From Nectonema munidae (lineage: Eukaryota > Nematomorpha > Nectonematoida > Nectonematidae): a stretch of 64,000 bases of DNA. Below are positions 36,101-46,894 of the stretch, in pieces; position 1 is the first letter of the stretch; each line of letters opens with the position of its first letter. The notes under the pieces are model-generated. The model was not told where the DNA came from and searched no databases. It saw nothing but the letters and a program-made list of their open reading frames with translations. A program made the translations under genes and the position numbers. The stretch spans positions 744,001-808,000 of the forward strand of contig JAUIRK010000920.1 in the NCBI GenBank assembly GCA_030549495.1. Direction: 5' to 3'.

Positions 36101-39100
36101 GAAAGACCAAATGCGTCAATTGACGCAAAATATTTTTTATGTGTAAAAAATAAATTACAAAACTTTTAAATAAATAATACATAAAAATTTGAGGAAGAAA
36201 ATTATTTTGAACACTTAAAACAACTCTTTATAGAGCATTTTCCACAAGTCGCTTGTGCACAATTATTGCACATTTCGGTTGTTCTATTTCTCATTTTCAC
36301 AATTCTTTTCAGCGTTAATTTTTCTTTTCTTTCTCTTCGCAAACTCTTTGTATAAAATTCAAAGGAGAAATTTTACTATCGAAAGTTCCTTTGTAGAAGA
36401 TCCCAGAATTTACCAAGGATAAGTCTAAAATATTAGATGTTGTTGTTATTATTTGCCTCCATGAGCTGTAATCTTGGTTTCGGTAGCTCAAGGCGATTAA
36501 GGCGTTTTTCAGTTTTGTCAGGCAGTGATTCTAGTTTTGTTCGCCACTTTTCTAGTAGGATGGCTGCCTCTGATGGTTGTGTCCAGAGGTCAATGGATTT
36601 GAAGTGTGTGTGAATGCGAGAACATTGAAATAGATGTAATGTGTTGTGTTTGTGTGCATTGCATAAAGGACAGTTGGGTGATGAGTGTTTTGGGATTGAT
36701 TTTGTGTAGGTAATCGAAGAGAAAAGGGGATTTGTTTGCTCTGAGTTGCGCAAGGAGTCGTCGTGTGGAACTGGGTAGTGTAGTTTCTGTGTGATGGATC
36801 TCATGAGGATTCGCGTTAAGCAATTTGTTAGGGGACATTGATTTGAGGTAGTGAGTGACTGCTTGTGTGTATTGTTTTGTTGATGTTGGTTGTGTCATGT
36901 TTGTGTGTTTTTTGTGGGCATGTGTATAAGTGTATAATGTTTTCAGTGTTGAAGATGGTGTTTTTCATGTGTCGTTGCGGTTTGGGCGCCGTGTAGAAAT
37001 GATGAAGGGGATGTAGTGGATCGGCAGCCTTAGCTCTGAGGTTGGAGGAGTGTATATTGATGTGCTCTTTGAGAGGGATCATCTTTGTTTCTGTGTGCAA
37101 ATGTTGCGTGTTTGTGTCTGAAGTGTTACCTGTAGATATTCTAAGGGCTGTATTTTGGTTTGTTTGAAGTTTTGCCATGCTGGATTTTGAAATTGTATTG
37201 CCCCATATTGTTGAGCCATATTCCAAAATTGGGCGTGTTATGCTTGTATAGGTATTTAAAATAGTTTCTTTGTGCTTTCCCCACGTGGTTCCGGTTAGGG
37301 CTTTGAGGATGTTGAGAGTTTTGTTGGCTTTTTGTTTGGTGAGTGATGTGTGTTTATTGTACGTGAGCTTTGGATCAAAAGTGAGCCCCAATATTTTAAG
37401 ATGTGAGTTTGTTTGGATATTAGTGTCATTGATTTTGATGTTGAGATTTGTTTTTATTTCAACGTTTGATTGTGTGAAGAGAGTGACTTGTGACTTTTCT
37501 GAGTTTATTTGAAGTTTGTTAGTGAGAATCCATTTTTGTAGTAGTTCTATGTAGGTTTGGGCGTTGGAAGTGGCTGTGATGATGGGTAGATGCGATTGTG
37601 ATGTCGTCTGCGTATGTGATGATTTTGACTAGATTGTTGTTTGGAGAGGGCATGTTGCTTAAGTAGATGTTGAAGAGGATTGGTGAAAGTGTGCTTCCTT
37701 GTGGAACTCCTGAGTGGGCGTTCGCGAGCGTGAAGTAGTGTTGTTGTATTTTGTGTATGTATATCTGCCTCGTAGGTCGTTTGCTAGGAAGCGTGTGAAG
37801 AGAGGGTTGATGCTTGTTTTATGTATGATTTTGTCAATGAGAAGGTGCATATCAAGAGTGTCAAAGGCTTTGCTTAAGTAGGGCGTTGTCACAACAGTGC
37901 GGTTGAAAGGTTTTTTGGTGTTAAAGCCTTCAGCAATGGTGTTATGTAAAGTTTGAAGAGCTGTTGTAGTGGAGTGTGATTTCTTGAATCCGTGTTGGTG
38001 CTTAATGTTTGGTATATGAGGTTGGATGTGTTGTAGAATAATTTTTTCAAGAACTTTAGCGATTGGAGATAGAAGAGAGATTGGGCGGTAAGATGAGTGA
38101 AGATTTTTGTCTTTGTTTAGTTTAGGGATTGGTATTATGTTTGATGTTTTCCAAATATGGGGAATTATGTTGTTAGTGAGAGCATTATTGTATATTCTGA
38201 TGAGGAGTTGAATTGCCCTTAGCTCAATGTGTTTGAGATGTAAGTTTGATAATTGGTCTGGACCTAGAGCTTTGCTGTTGTTTGTGCTGTGTGGTGCTTT
38301 CTCTGTGTCAAAAGTTGTAATTTCTAGATTCTGGTTTAGGAAGTTTTTGTAGAAGTTTGTCTATGAGTCTGTGTGTTTTGTTCGTGGTTTTTGATGTTGT
38401 GTTTGTGAAGAAGTGATTGAATGCACTGGCTATTTCTATGTCTTTGCTTTTGGTGCGGTTGCCAAAGGAAATGGATCTATTGGTGTCTGAGTGAACTTTC
38501 TTGTTTTGTAGTTGTTGCAGTGTGTTCCAATAGATATGTGTGTTGTGCTTGTGAGACCAGTTTTTGCTGATATGTTCTTTCCAAAAAGTGAGTTTGTGTT
38601 GTTTGATTAGTTGTGAAATTTGTGCGTTAAAATCTCTAATTTCAGTTGAGTTTGGGTCACGTTGTCTTGTTGTGTCTCTTCTGAGAATGAGATCTCGAAT
38701 GTTTTGAGGGAGTGGATTATGCTTGTTATTTGTGCTGATATTACCTTTTGGGATGAATTGTTTGTCAGCATCGAGGATGAAGTTAGTAAGTAATTTGTTC
38801 AGTTTGTGTGTGTTGCTTGTGCTAGTGATTGTGTTTTCGTGATTGATTATGTTATTTTCAATGTGTGTTGTGTAAGCTTACCAGTTAGATTTTTGTAATT
38901 TGTGTATGTTCTGGTAGGGGCTTGGTGTTTTGTGTTTTGGAGATGTAGTGTGGTGAGGATGGGTAGATGGTCTGATGATAGTTTTGTAAGTGTTTCCCAG
39001 TGGATGTTATTTATTAGATGTGTTGGAATGGATGTTATGTCCGAAGATGTTGGTTGCTGGAATGGGGTGTTTGTTTTCCTTATTGGAAGTCTGGTGTTAG

Positions 39101-42100
39101 TGTTGTTGTTGATGATCATGTTGTGAGAGTGATGTATTATGTCTTGGATGGTTTTCCCTCTGTTGTCTGTGAAGGGGAAAAACCAGTCAGTTGAGTGAGC
39201 ATTTATGTCGCCAGTAAGTATTATGTTTTTGTGCTTGAATAAGTATTTGAAGAAATCGTTTATGAGTATATCATCAGTAGTGTTAGAGTGCTTTTTTGGC
39301 GGTATGTAGATATTTGTGATGTGATATGGATTGTTGTTGAGAGTGATTTGCAAGAGTTGGTGTTCTATATATGTCTGTTTGACAGTAGAGGTTAAGTCTG
39401 TGAATTTCGTGTATGTATGTTAGGAGTCCTCCTCCAGTCGTGTCCTTTTTCGGATCGGTTCTGATGTGTGTATAGTGTGGGATATAGGAAGTTTTTCTGG
39501 TAGGAGTGAGCTTGCTTTCTTGAATCGTTATGATATTGGGGTTTATCTGTTTTGTGAGGTGTATTAGATCTTGGGTTTTGTTTGTTATGCCATTTATGTT
39601 GATTTGCAAGATTTTGAAAGTTTTGGAGTCTCGTTGTGTTGGGTTGATGTCTTTGAAGGAGTGAATGGGGTTATGGGAGTGAGGTAGTTGAGGACTGGTG
39701 AGAAGTTGTGTATCATCGGAATCTTTATAAGTTTTTGGTTTTAAGGTGACTGTATGATCTGTGCATTTCCAGGTGTTTGTGTATGATTTGAGTGAGACAT
39801 TTGAACATTTGAGATGTATCCAGTGGGAATCGGTGGAGTTGCATCTGATGCTTGTGGAGTTTTTGTATATGTATTTGTTGCAGACTGTGCATGAATATTA
39901 CCATTGATTGATGACCAACGTACATTATCATTCAATTGTAAAGGTTATGAAATAAAGTTATATATCAAAATATTAGAACTTGTAAAATTAAGATTTTTAA
40001 ACGGGTGCATTGTGTATGTATGAAATGCGTCAATTAACGCATTTTTGTTCTAGTGAATTTTGGTTCATATGTTAAACATTTAAAAACAAAACACAAAAAT
40101 TTTTATGAAAAAAACTTTCGTCTTCGTCCTAAAAAGGATTTAAATCTTATTTAATTTTGCATACACAACGGTTCTCCTTTTCTTTCCATTGACCTATTGT
40201 ATCAGCTTACAGATAATTCCGATAGTGGCTTCAAAGCTACTCTTATTCATCCATTGTTTGTTGCATCGTACCTAATGTTTCTTTGTCGGTTTCCAAGGAT
40301 CCAGCACTAATTTTGGCTCCTAAGAATATATTCCGCGATTTATGAAATTTTAATTTGATTGCGTAAAAAGAAAAATTTATTTTCATTTGATATAGTTGAT
40401 TTTTATCGTTAAAGCTACATTAATCTAGGAATGGTTTTCTGTTGAATGTTTGATTAAAGAAACTTTCATGGTATTTATATTAATTTTCATTTGATCAAAA
40501 AATATCTATTTCAAAAAATTAGCTCTAATCAAAATCTTTGATAATAACTCCTACGTTAACATTTAGTCGTAAAAATATTAGGATCAATTTAAATTTGTTT
40601 GAGTGATATTCATTTATGTAGATACTTATAATCAAAAAAACTTAAATTTTTGAAGCAAGATATAAAAAAATTGTTGATTCAAGGCACCTAATATTTTTTG
40701 CCGTAAATTTCCCTGCAAGATAAAAAAAGACAAAAATTCAGGAACACTAATTGTAGCAAATTTATTGGGAACTGCATGTTTGTAAAAATATATTTTAATC
40801 TATTTCATTTTTAAATAGATATATTACTCACTTTATAGAAAAAAAGAATCAATTTGTAATATGTATATTAGAAGTAAATTGTTATAAACGCTATCAACTG
40901 AACGATATAGAGAGACATGTGGTATATAGAAGATTTTAAAAGCCAATTTGTTAGTTTTGCAAATTTCAAAGAATCTAGTTGAAACAAAGACGATTTTCAA
41001 GATGGAATGTCTTATCAATAATACTCCTTACCTTGGAGTTAGGTTATTACTAATTAGGGTAGAACAGCATATTTTAAGTGCTATGTTACATGAAGCATAT
41101 GTGGTTATGGAATTAAATTATAATGAAACAACTTAAATGGCCTTGTATCACATTCACAATATTCATAAAAAAACAAATGTAGTGTGACGGCAGCATTATT
41201 GTCTATATGTTAAATCCTTATCAAAACTCCCATTTTTATATTGGACTAGGAAAGGCAGTGATGAAAAAAACCACTTTACATGAAAATCATTCGCTCTATA
41301 TAAAGAGGCATTTAATGCTATTTTAAAGTATTTCCTATTCACCTCAAGATTAAAAGCAGTGTTTGATTGCAAAAAGAAAAAACTAACCTCGTCAGCATCC
41401 AACATGCGTTGAATGTTATGCGGCTCCATCTTGGTTAATTTTTTGTGTGAAGAAGTTTCTTTCTTCCCAGCTTCCTTAAGAGAATTATCGATTATCATCA
41501 CGGATAGGTATTGTAGAGCAAAATTAAAAAAAGTCTCTACATGAAGCTTTAAATCACTATTTTTTTGTTAAAAGTGATTACGCCTCTGATTTGCTTTACC
41601 ACCTTCACCCTGACAATAATTTGATCTCTGAAGTCATTTTAAGTATTTTATACATAACATATAAAAAGTGAGTACAGTCATGGCTCGTTTATCCCTTTTA
41701 ACGACAATATAATTGTAGGACATATGACAAAAAAATTTTCAAATAAATTTTTACAAAATATTAGATAACTAAAAAAGTTTGGGCTACATAATCATCATTA
41801 ATATTTATTAAAAAGACAAAATAAGGTTTAGTTTTCTAAAAATCAGCGTATCACATATGAAACGTTGGTCATTTCCATCTTTCTGATGAATACTATTTGA
41901 ATAAAAAACAAAGAAATTTTGGATATGTGTGAAAATTTATAAAGGACTTGACATTAGGGGCGCATATTTAGAGTTAGTTTACATAGCATAAGTTCACCGC
42001 CCAATTTGACCATATCTTTTAGGGTCTAACTATTAAACGCGAGCCTATACTTTTCAATAGAAATAGCCAGTTTTGACTATTTAACGCGAGCTGTAAAAAA

Positions 42101-45100
42101 TGGCGAATTTTTTTCTCATTATTTTCTTTGCTGCGCATTTCGTCTAACTAAGGTAAGATAAAATTTAAATGGAAATCTACTCAATTATTTTTTTTAATTT
42201 ATTTGTGCCTAGTTTTCTAATTTTTTTTTAATCTTTTTTTCTAATTTTTGTATCGTATTGGTTTTATTATTAAGTTTTTGTTTTTTCAAGTTAGCTATTG
42301 TTTTTAAAGTGAGAAGGCCTAGAAAAGCAATTGTTTAGATCCCTAGGGTGATATAATTTTTGTATTTTAGGAATATTTTCTACGAATTCTAATTCTAAGT
42401 TTTTTCAGAATCTCAATTTTTTTAAAACTAAAAATCATATATTCATTTCCAATTTATCTCTCTGAAGCAGAAAGTTTGATATGAATGTGAAACTTTTATT
42501 TGTGATTCAATTAAAATATTTACATTATTTTCTCAAAGGTTGTCGTGTTTAAAACTAAAAAAAGTCGATCATAAAAAAATATTTGTCTCTTCCGCTTCAC
42601 AATTCATTTTCATTATTTTCAATGAAATAATATATTACTAACTATTTATACGACATACAAAATTGAAATTAAATTGTTGATTTTTTTTATATGGAAAAGG
42701 ATCTTTAACAAAACTAAAAGGAACAGTTTTGTCTGCGTCTGTTTTTTCTATCCTTTTATATATAGAGTTAGATTTTTTTTAGATGTCATTTCATTTTCTT
42801 TTTTGTCCTTTTAATATGTTAAATTTAAACGATCTTTGATACTCAACATTTTGAAATTTTGAACATTAAAATAAGTTGATATTAATATTATTGATAAAAA
42901 ATAAAAGAAAATAAATTAAATGGAAAATAAATTGGATAAAATTTACATTATAAGAAAATTTGAACTTTTTTTATTTCAAAAAAATTTTTACTCAACTGTT
43001 TATATGGCCGCTGATCGGTCCAGCTCGCGTCGAATAGTTAGACCCTATCTTTTAGAAACTGAAGGGTTCATAGATGAGACTGATTCACTTGGTTTTGGAC
43101 AGCTACGATCAACAAGATGTCTTCTAAGTGATAATATTTATCTTTTGGTGTCAGCTGATATAAGATCTACACTTGATTTACTATCATGCCAATTAACTGT
43201 GTAAAAATCCGTGAATACCATTTCTACCAAGTATAAAATAATAGTATTGAGATATATTTGGTTTCATTTGATCCAGCACACAACCCATTTCACTGTTGTA
43301 AATATTGGAAATACAACGCTGTCTTACACTAATTCTATTTCTATAGAAGAATATTTTTTATTAGTTTTGATTTGCTTATTTGATCAAACGAGTTCTAATT
43401 GCCATAAGTGAGTGATTCCCATACCGCTGACTTTTAAAATCACTTGAAAATTTTCTTAGAAAGTTTTAGATATAACTTGAAAACGTTGAGCAAATCTTTT
43501 ATTTAACAAAATACCAGCAATAATATTTCGGTCACTATGACCTTCTTCAGATATATATGACCAATAATCCCTTTCAACACTCACAAGCAAGACGCTCCAC
43601 GAAGATTTACTCAACGTTTTCAATTTATTTCCTTTACAACTTTTATTTATTTATGAAGACTCAGCGCCATTTTATCTACTTTTAGATATAACTTTTGTTT
43701 ACTTACTTAGTTTTTTATATTTTGAGTCAAAAGTGTAAATGATTCAAGTCAAAATTCTAGAAAAACTGATCTTTTTACTTGAACATATCAAAGTTAACCC
43801 ATTTAAGGCCAAGCAAAGCAGACAATGTCTAAAAAAACGCAGACGATTTATATTCAAAGTCAATGAAAAAAGCAGACGAAGATGAAATTACTTATGTTCC
43901 AAAATAGGAACATTGGCCGTAAATGGGTTAACAGCATCCTAGAAAAACATAGCGAACATTATTTATAACCAATTGTAATTGGCTTGCCTTTTATAGAATG
44001 TTTAGTTCAATGATTTCAAAAATATGGTTTCCTTGTTATCATGAATAGAATGATGAATGATGTTGAGTAAAATTTTAATAAGGTTTTTCATCACTATCTT
44101 TTTTCAAAAAAAATATCTCAGTTTTTTGTGATATAATTTAAAAAGCTTTTTAGTTTAAATTTATGGAGGAGTGATATGAATTCGTCCTCCCCGCTTATGC
44201 TCGGATTCGATATTGAAAATTGGTAGAATCCGAGATTCCGATAGGATTAGAATCGGTATCCAAAAGCGAACCATTTTGTTTCATTTCCAATACCAAAACG
44301 GATTCCTGTTAATATTCATACTAATTTTTCTACTACGATTTATTTTTTCTCACATTTTTCAACGCATTAGTGATAGGAAAGTAGGCTTGATGCGGGATCG
44401 AAACCAAGACCTTGAGTTATCGAAATCCAGTATCTAACCAACCTTACTTACACCACCGCCAATGGTTGGTTGAAAGAACTTTTTTTGGATCCAGTTTGAT
44501 AAAAAAAACTTAATCAATCGATATGAGTTTTTTTTAACTATATAAAATATCTATAAAGATCTTTAGATGTATGTCTATGTGTGTGAAAATCTATAAAATG
44601 ATAGTAATATAGAATGTATATATCCCCGCTACCAAAATCCCCGAAAATTAAGGTGTTAGTAATATTATAGAAATAAAACAATAACAATTTAGAACAATAT
44701 GTTAATTCTAAGTCCCAAAATTATACGCCAGATATACATGCAGTAACGTAGCCAAAAACTTATACTTGGAGGGGCCAAATGGGGCACTAATATACATGCT
44801 TACCTACCGGCTTTGTCTAAAATTAAAGCATCAAATGCCGCTTATAACAACTCTTCTCTTTGTGTTTATGAGCTTCCTTCTTTACTTGTGTCCTATTCAT
44901 TGTTTAGATTTTATCATGGTTATTTCTTATCTTCTTTCTCATAGCAAAGAGAAATTTTTATTGTAAATTTGCTTTCTTATTACAGGTAGAAGGCCCTTTA
45001 GCTTAACAAAGTTAAAAGTTTGATCGTTACCGTCAATGATATCAATAATTTTTCCTTATTTTGATTTTATTTGCTTTATATTGCTAGCATAAGCACACTG

Positions 45101-46889
45101 TCAAAAATTAATTCATTATTTCAATTTTTTAATGGTGGGGCCCATAACTTAGATGGAGGGGCCCGCCCCCAAGTGCCCCATAGCTACGTGACTGTATACA
45201 TGTATATAAGAAATGAGTTTTTCGAATAAATTTTACTTTGGAATGAAAAGTCTCAAAAAAACTCTTGAATAGAAAAAATCTAATTTTCAATTTTACATAT
45301 CTAATAAATAAAGTATTACAGAAAATTGATATAAATTTTAAAAAAAAAAGAAAATCCGCTCATAAAATGAACTAATTAGATTTTTATGGATCGTATCATA
45401 TGTGTGTTAGTTTTGGTGAATAAGTGCTTGTTATCAATATACATGTCGTAAATCTGCACAAAATAAAGTGTAAAATGTCATGCTAATTTATGGTAGATTT
45501 TTATATAAGCATAATCATGTATGTATGTATAAATTTAGCCCCCCCCCCCCTACAACTTCCAATTTACGACTACGCTATTGGTCATAAGTTGACTCTAAAC
45601 TAATTAATAAATACATTTAAACTTTTTTACATAGGCATTTACTACTCAACAAGTATTTAAGATGAAAAAATCAGTAGCAAAAGATTGTGCAAATACAGTT
45701 TGACTTCTTGATAATTTGTCGGTACCCCAAGCAGTATTCATGTGAACTAGTTGAGAGTCAAAATTAGACAGGTGTCGTTTCTCGTCAATGTCATCATCTA
45801 ACACAGATGAATCGTTAACTGAACGAACGGATCCAATATACAGAAACAGTTGTCGTACCTTCGCGCAATTGGTTTGGTTGAACAGATGATTGAATGAATC
45901 AAGAACAATGGAAATAGGGTGTAAGACGAAAACATGGATTACCGAATTTTCGAAGCATTTTAACACTCGTTGAAAGCCATGTGAGGGCGGAACAGCAAAG
46001 AACCGCTTCAACCGAGAAACGATATATGAGTGTGTACATGGATCAAAAATTTTTGAATTAAAGTTCATTTTTAAAAGTAGCATTTAAAAAATTCACATCG
46101 TTTTCACATGTGCATCTATTTTGAGAGCATGGATAATGCTAGCATTTTTATTTAAAAATGAAATTTTACTTCTTCCTGATAAATCATCAACCTGATAAAA
46201 CGAATTTATTATACCATTATTAAGTTTAAAAAAGAGTTAATTTTGCAAAATATTAAAGATTTTTTTTATTTCTGATTAAATTTTGGAGGATGCTTAAAAG
46301 ATTCAAAAATTGACATTCAACTTTGCTTGCTAAGTAATCTTTTTTGTCAAGCAATATAAAATACTAGCCGGTCCCGTGGTCGTTTCTCGCTTCGCTCGAA
46401 ACATAGGATTCTGGGTAGTGTGTATATTGAGTTGCTAATTCAAATTCGCTTCGCTCAAAAGGACCACGGGACCGGCTAGTTATTTTTGTTTAGGCTACGC
46501 TCGAAACAAATAGAATTTTCCCATTTTTTTGCCTTTTTCTTTAAAATAATAGGTACGATTGCAACGTATTTTGATTGTTTAAAAACTCCACATAAAACCT
46601 ATGTGCCCCAGGGGTAAAGCGCCATCCTGTAAATATTCCACAAAGGCCGAGGTTTAGTAAAATGTTAAGAACTTGAGATTTGTTGATATTATGGCCATCC
46701 TCCTTAGAACTTTTAGGTGTTTCTGATTTGGGTGCAGGGTTGTTGTTGGAGGAGGAGAAAGAGGTTCCTTGTTTTTTCCGAGACTCTGCTTTCAGAAGAG
46801 AGGAAGAAGCGATGCGCTGTTCCCCAGTATTCTTGTCAACTATCTTCACAATCTTCAAGCCTCGTGTGAAAAAGCCTTTGTACAACAGG
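33158..46889 (-). CDS. SEC62: SEC62, ER protein-translocation subunit (5' exons missing)
   Basis: Five minus-strand exons: 46889-46673, 41474-41388, 33720-33660, 33592-33473 and 33411-33158 (ending TAG). Phases agree at every join; the first donor (CAA|gttctt) is the weakest. Exon 1 here encodes LLYKGFFTRGLKIVKIVDKN, matching the end of the SEC62 cytosolic domain (LLKKQFFHRALKVMK in mammals), then a Ser/Asn/Lys linker. Exon 2 gives KLTKMEPHNIQRMLDADE, the conserved LEPHxxQxFLDGNE. Exons 3-5 give YIWLYNPTPLKTWLMGFGI, CYPLWPSKLQNGVYYIS, two membrane spans, and KYRFWLFPNLFEDCGFVESF, all diagnostic. SEC62 works with SEC61/SEC63 to bring small precursors into the ER post-translationally. About 245 residues are recovered; the first 100 or so were not found and probably lie further along the minus strand. 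The C-terminal tail is short; the acidic tail with an LC3-binding motif known in vertebrates is not seen, though an alternative donor (TCTG|gtaacg) could lead to another exon. The introns of 5.2 and 7.7 kb are packed with transposons, while the last two are 67 and 61 bp. Confidence 0.85.
33722..34870. other. SEC62 intron, AT-rich
   Basis: Intronic DNA of the 7.7-kb SEC62 intron with no element recognised before 34873. Confidence 0.55.
34873..35120 (+). mobile_element. hAT-MITE relative, 3' end lost
   Basis: Starts CAGTGGCGGATCC followed by a G run and a C run, then TATGAAAAATGGCTTCGAAAA, and later TTCTAAAAGACATAATACAG, which match the inverted interior of the 280-bp element at 1136-1415. The far terminal repeat is not present, so the copy is truncated or deleted. 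Confidence 0.65.
35125..36065. other. SEC62 intron, C-rich then AT-rich DNA
   Basis: The plus frame at 35208-35489 is low-complexity Pro/Ser/Thr from pyrimidine-rich DNA. No gene or element recognised. Confidence 0.45.
36069..40075 (-). mobile_element. Miniature piggyBac derivative encoding only the C-terminal cysteine-rich domain, split by a LINE
   Basis: Both ends carry the piggyBac-type subterminal palindrome, TGCGTCAATTGACGCA at 36110 and TGCGTCAATTAACGCA at 40023, in inverted arrangement, with TTAA near 36068 and 40072. The minus strand between the right palindrome and the LINE starts ATG at 40010 and, on the far side of the LINE and its target duplication, continues in the same frame as NILDLSLVNSGIFYK, the conserved piggyBac DxALVNxxxLYK motif. 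It ends with RTTEMCNNCAQATCGKCSIK, SCFKCSK and a stop at about 36213. The five CxxC-type cysteines match the transposase's cysteine-rich end, which binds the transposon's subterminal repeats (known for the family). The catalytic domain is absent. Before the LINE arrived the element would have been about 0.46 kb with an 89-codon frame. It lies in a SEC62 intron. Confidence 0.7.
36438..39966 (-). mobile_element. Near full-length LINE with 11-bp target duplication, Asn-coding tail
   Basis: Flanked by an identical 11-mer (AAAATATTAGA on the plus strand, 36427-36437 and 39967-39977). On the minus strand: a short Thr/Asn/Gln-rich ORF1-like frame from ATG at 39935; an apurinic endonuclease (NPNIITIQESKL, IILTGDINAHSTDWF, SSDHLPI; 39609-38847); a reverse transcriptase with YRPISLLSP-like motif, LSKAFDTLDMHLLIDKI, VPQGSTLSPILF-like and IITYADDI at about 37600; a thumb segment LKALTGTTWGKHKETILNTY and ITRPILEYGSTIWGN; and a C-terminal zinc knuckle CPLCNAHKHNTLHLFQC. 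The order is EN-RT-knuckle as in Jockey-superfamily LINEs. Several frame changes split ORF2. The frame runs into an AAT/AAC tail that codes for asparagine and stops only at a TAA made with the duplicated target. The coding strand is strikingly poor in G (plus strand rich in T and G), unlike neighbours. Confidence 0.85.
40080..41385. other. SEC62 intron, no element recognised
   Basis: AT-rich DNA between the piggyBac derivative and the 87-bp SEC62 exon. Short frames only. Confidence 0.5.
41480..42010. other. SEC62 intron with a possible Tigger-end relic
   Basis: CAGTCATGGCTCGTTTATCC at 41676 resembles the right end of the Tigger element at 54985 (TACTGGCTCGTTTAAGCAGG on the minus strand). No partner end was found. 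Confidence 0.35.
42022..43045. mobile_element. 1,024-bp MULE-type non-autonomous element with exact 9-bp target duplication
   Basis: The termini GGGTCTAACTATTAAACGCG and (inverted) GGGTCTAACTATTCGACGCG match over about 25 bp with few changes and continue GAGC. The nonamer TATCTTTTA flanks both sides (42013-42021 and 43046-43054). Nine-base duplications are the mark of Mutator-like transposition. The left end holds a second copy of the terminal motif, GACTATTTAACGCGAGCTG, about 52 bp inward. No transposase is encoded; the 94-codon frame at 42920-43204 crosses the right border and is not real. Located in the 5.2-kb SEC62 intron. Confidence 0.88.
43798..43927. mobile_element. 130-bp piggyBac-type MITE flanked by TTAA
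   Basis: Begins CCCATTTAAGGCCAA and ends with its inverse TTGGCCGTAAATGGG, one mismatch in 15. TTAA stands on both sides (43794-43797, 43928-43931), the piggyBac target site. The interior has three spaced GCAGACRAW motifs. A related interior occurs at 51825-51937. Confidence 0.8.
44371..44460 (-). repeat. tRNA-derived SINE, copy 3 (partial)
   Basis: On the minus strand: TTGGTTAGATACTGGATTTC, TTGGTTTCGATCCCGCATC and AAGCCTACTTTC, as in the copies at 15396 and 26735, but ending soon after the B box. The B box has one change (GGTTTCGATCC). Confidence 0.7.
44741..45194. mobile_element. 454-bp hAT-type MITE with 8-bp target duplication
   Basis: Ends are CAGTAACGTAGC and the inverse GCTACGTGACTG, followed inward by GGAGGGGCC-type and GGGGCCC runs. 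The octamer TATACATG flanks both sides (44733-44740 and 45195-45202). No transposase frame. The G/C-run architecture resembles the CAGTGGCG element at 1136 but the end sequence differs, so it is a separate family. It sits in a SEC62 intron. Confidence 0.85.
45535..45592 (-). repeat. Relic of a G-run hAT MITE
   Basis: On the minus strand CAATAGCGTAGTCGTAAATT is followed by a run of thirteen G. It resembles the CAGTAACGTAGC end of the element at 44741. No other end and no target duplication found. Confidence 0.45.
45595..46360. other. SEC62 intron; one unexplained ORF
   Basis: A 145-codon minus frame at 45646-46083 has no stop and reads fairly protein-like (LKRFFAVPPSHGFQRVLKCF), but no family is recognised, it starts in intron DNA and it shows no splice context. 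Probably old transposon sequence. Confidence 0.35.
46363..46480. mobile_element. 118-bp miniature element with 19-bp perfect terminal inverted repeats
   Basis: ACTAGCCGGTCCCGTGGTC at the left and its exact inverse at the right. The interior has TCGCTTCGCTCGAAAC and TTCGCTTCGCTC blocks; a further CTACGCTCGAAAC lies just outside. GC content is far above the intron around it. No clear target duplication beyond possible TA. It could fold end to end. Lies 190 bp from a SEC62 exon, inside the intron. Confidence 0.85.
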
Positions 46890-46894
46890 CTATC

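Noticed and set aside
36433-36898. Two overlapping minus-strand ORFs as separate genes
   Set aside because: They are frames of the C-terminal part of the LINE, only one of which carries the zinc knuckle.
38902-39126. Plus-strand ORF of 74 codons
   Set aside because: It is the antisense of the LINE endonuclease; its Val/Leu/Met-rich content follows from the G/T-rich strand.
42920-43204. 94-codon ORF as a gene
   Set aside because: It crosses the right terminal repeat and target duplication of the MULE-type element.
45646-46083. 145-codon ORF as a SEC62 exon
   Set aside because: SEC62 joins in phase from 46673 to 41474 without it, and it has no similarity to SEC62 or suitable splice sites.
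46363-46480. Bacterial contamination, because of CGCTTCGCTCG words
   Set aside because: The words are confined to a 118-bp inverted-repeat element inside a SEC62 intron with eukaryotic sequence on both sides.
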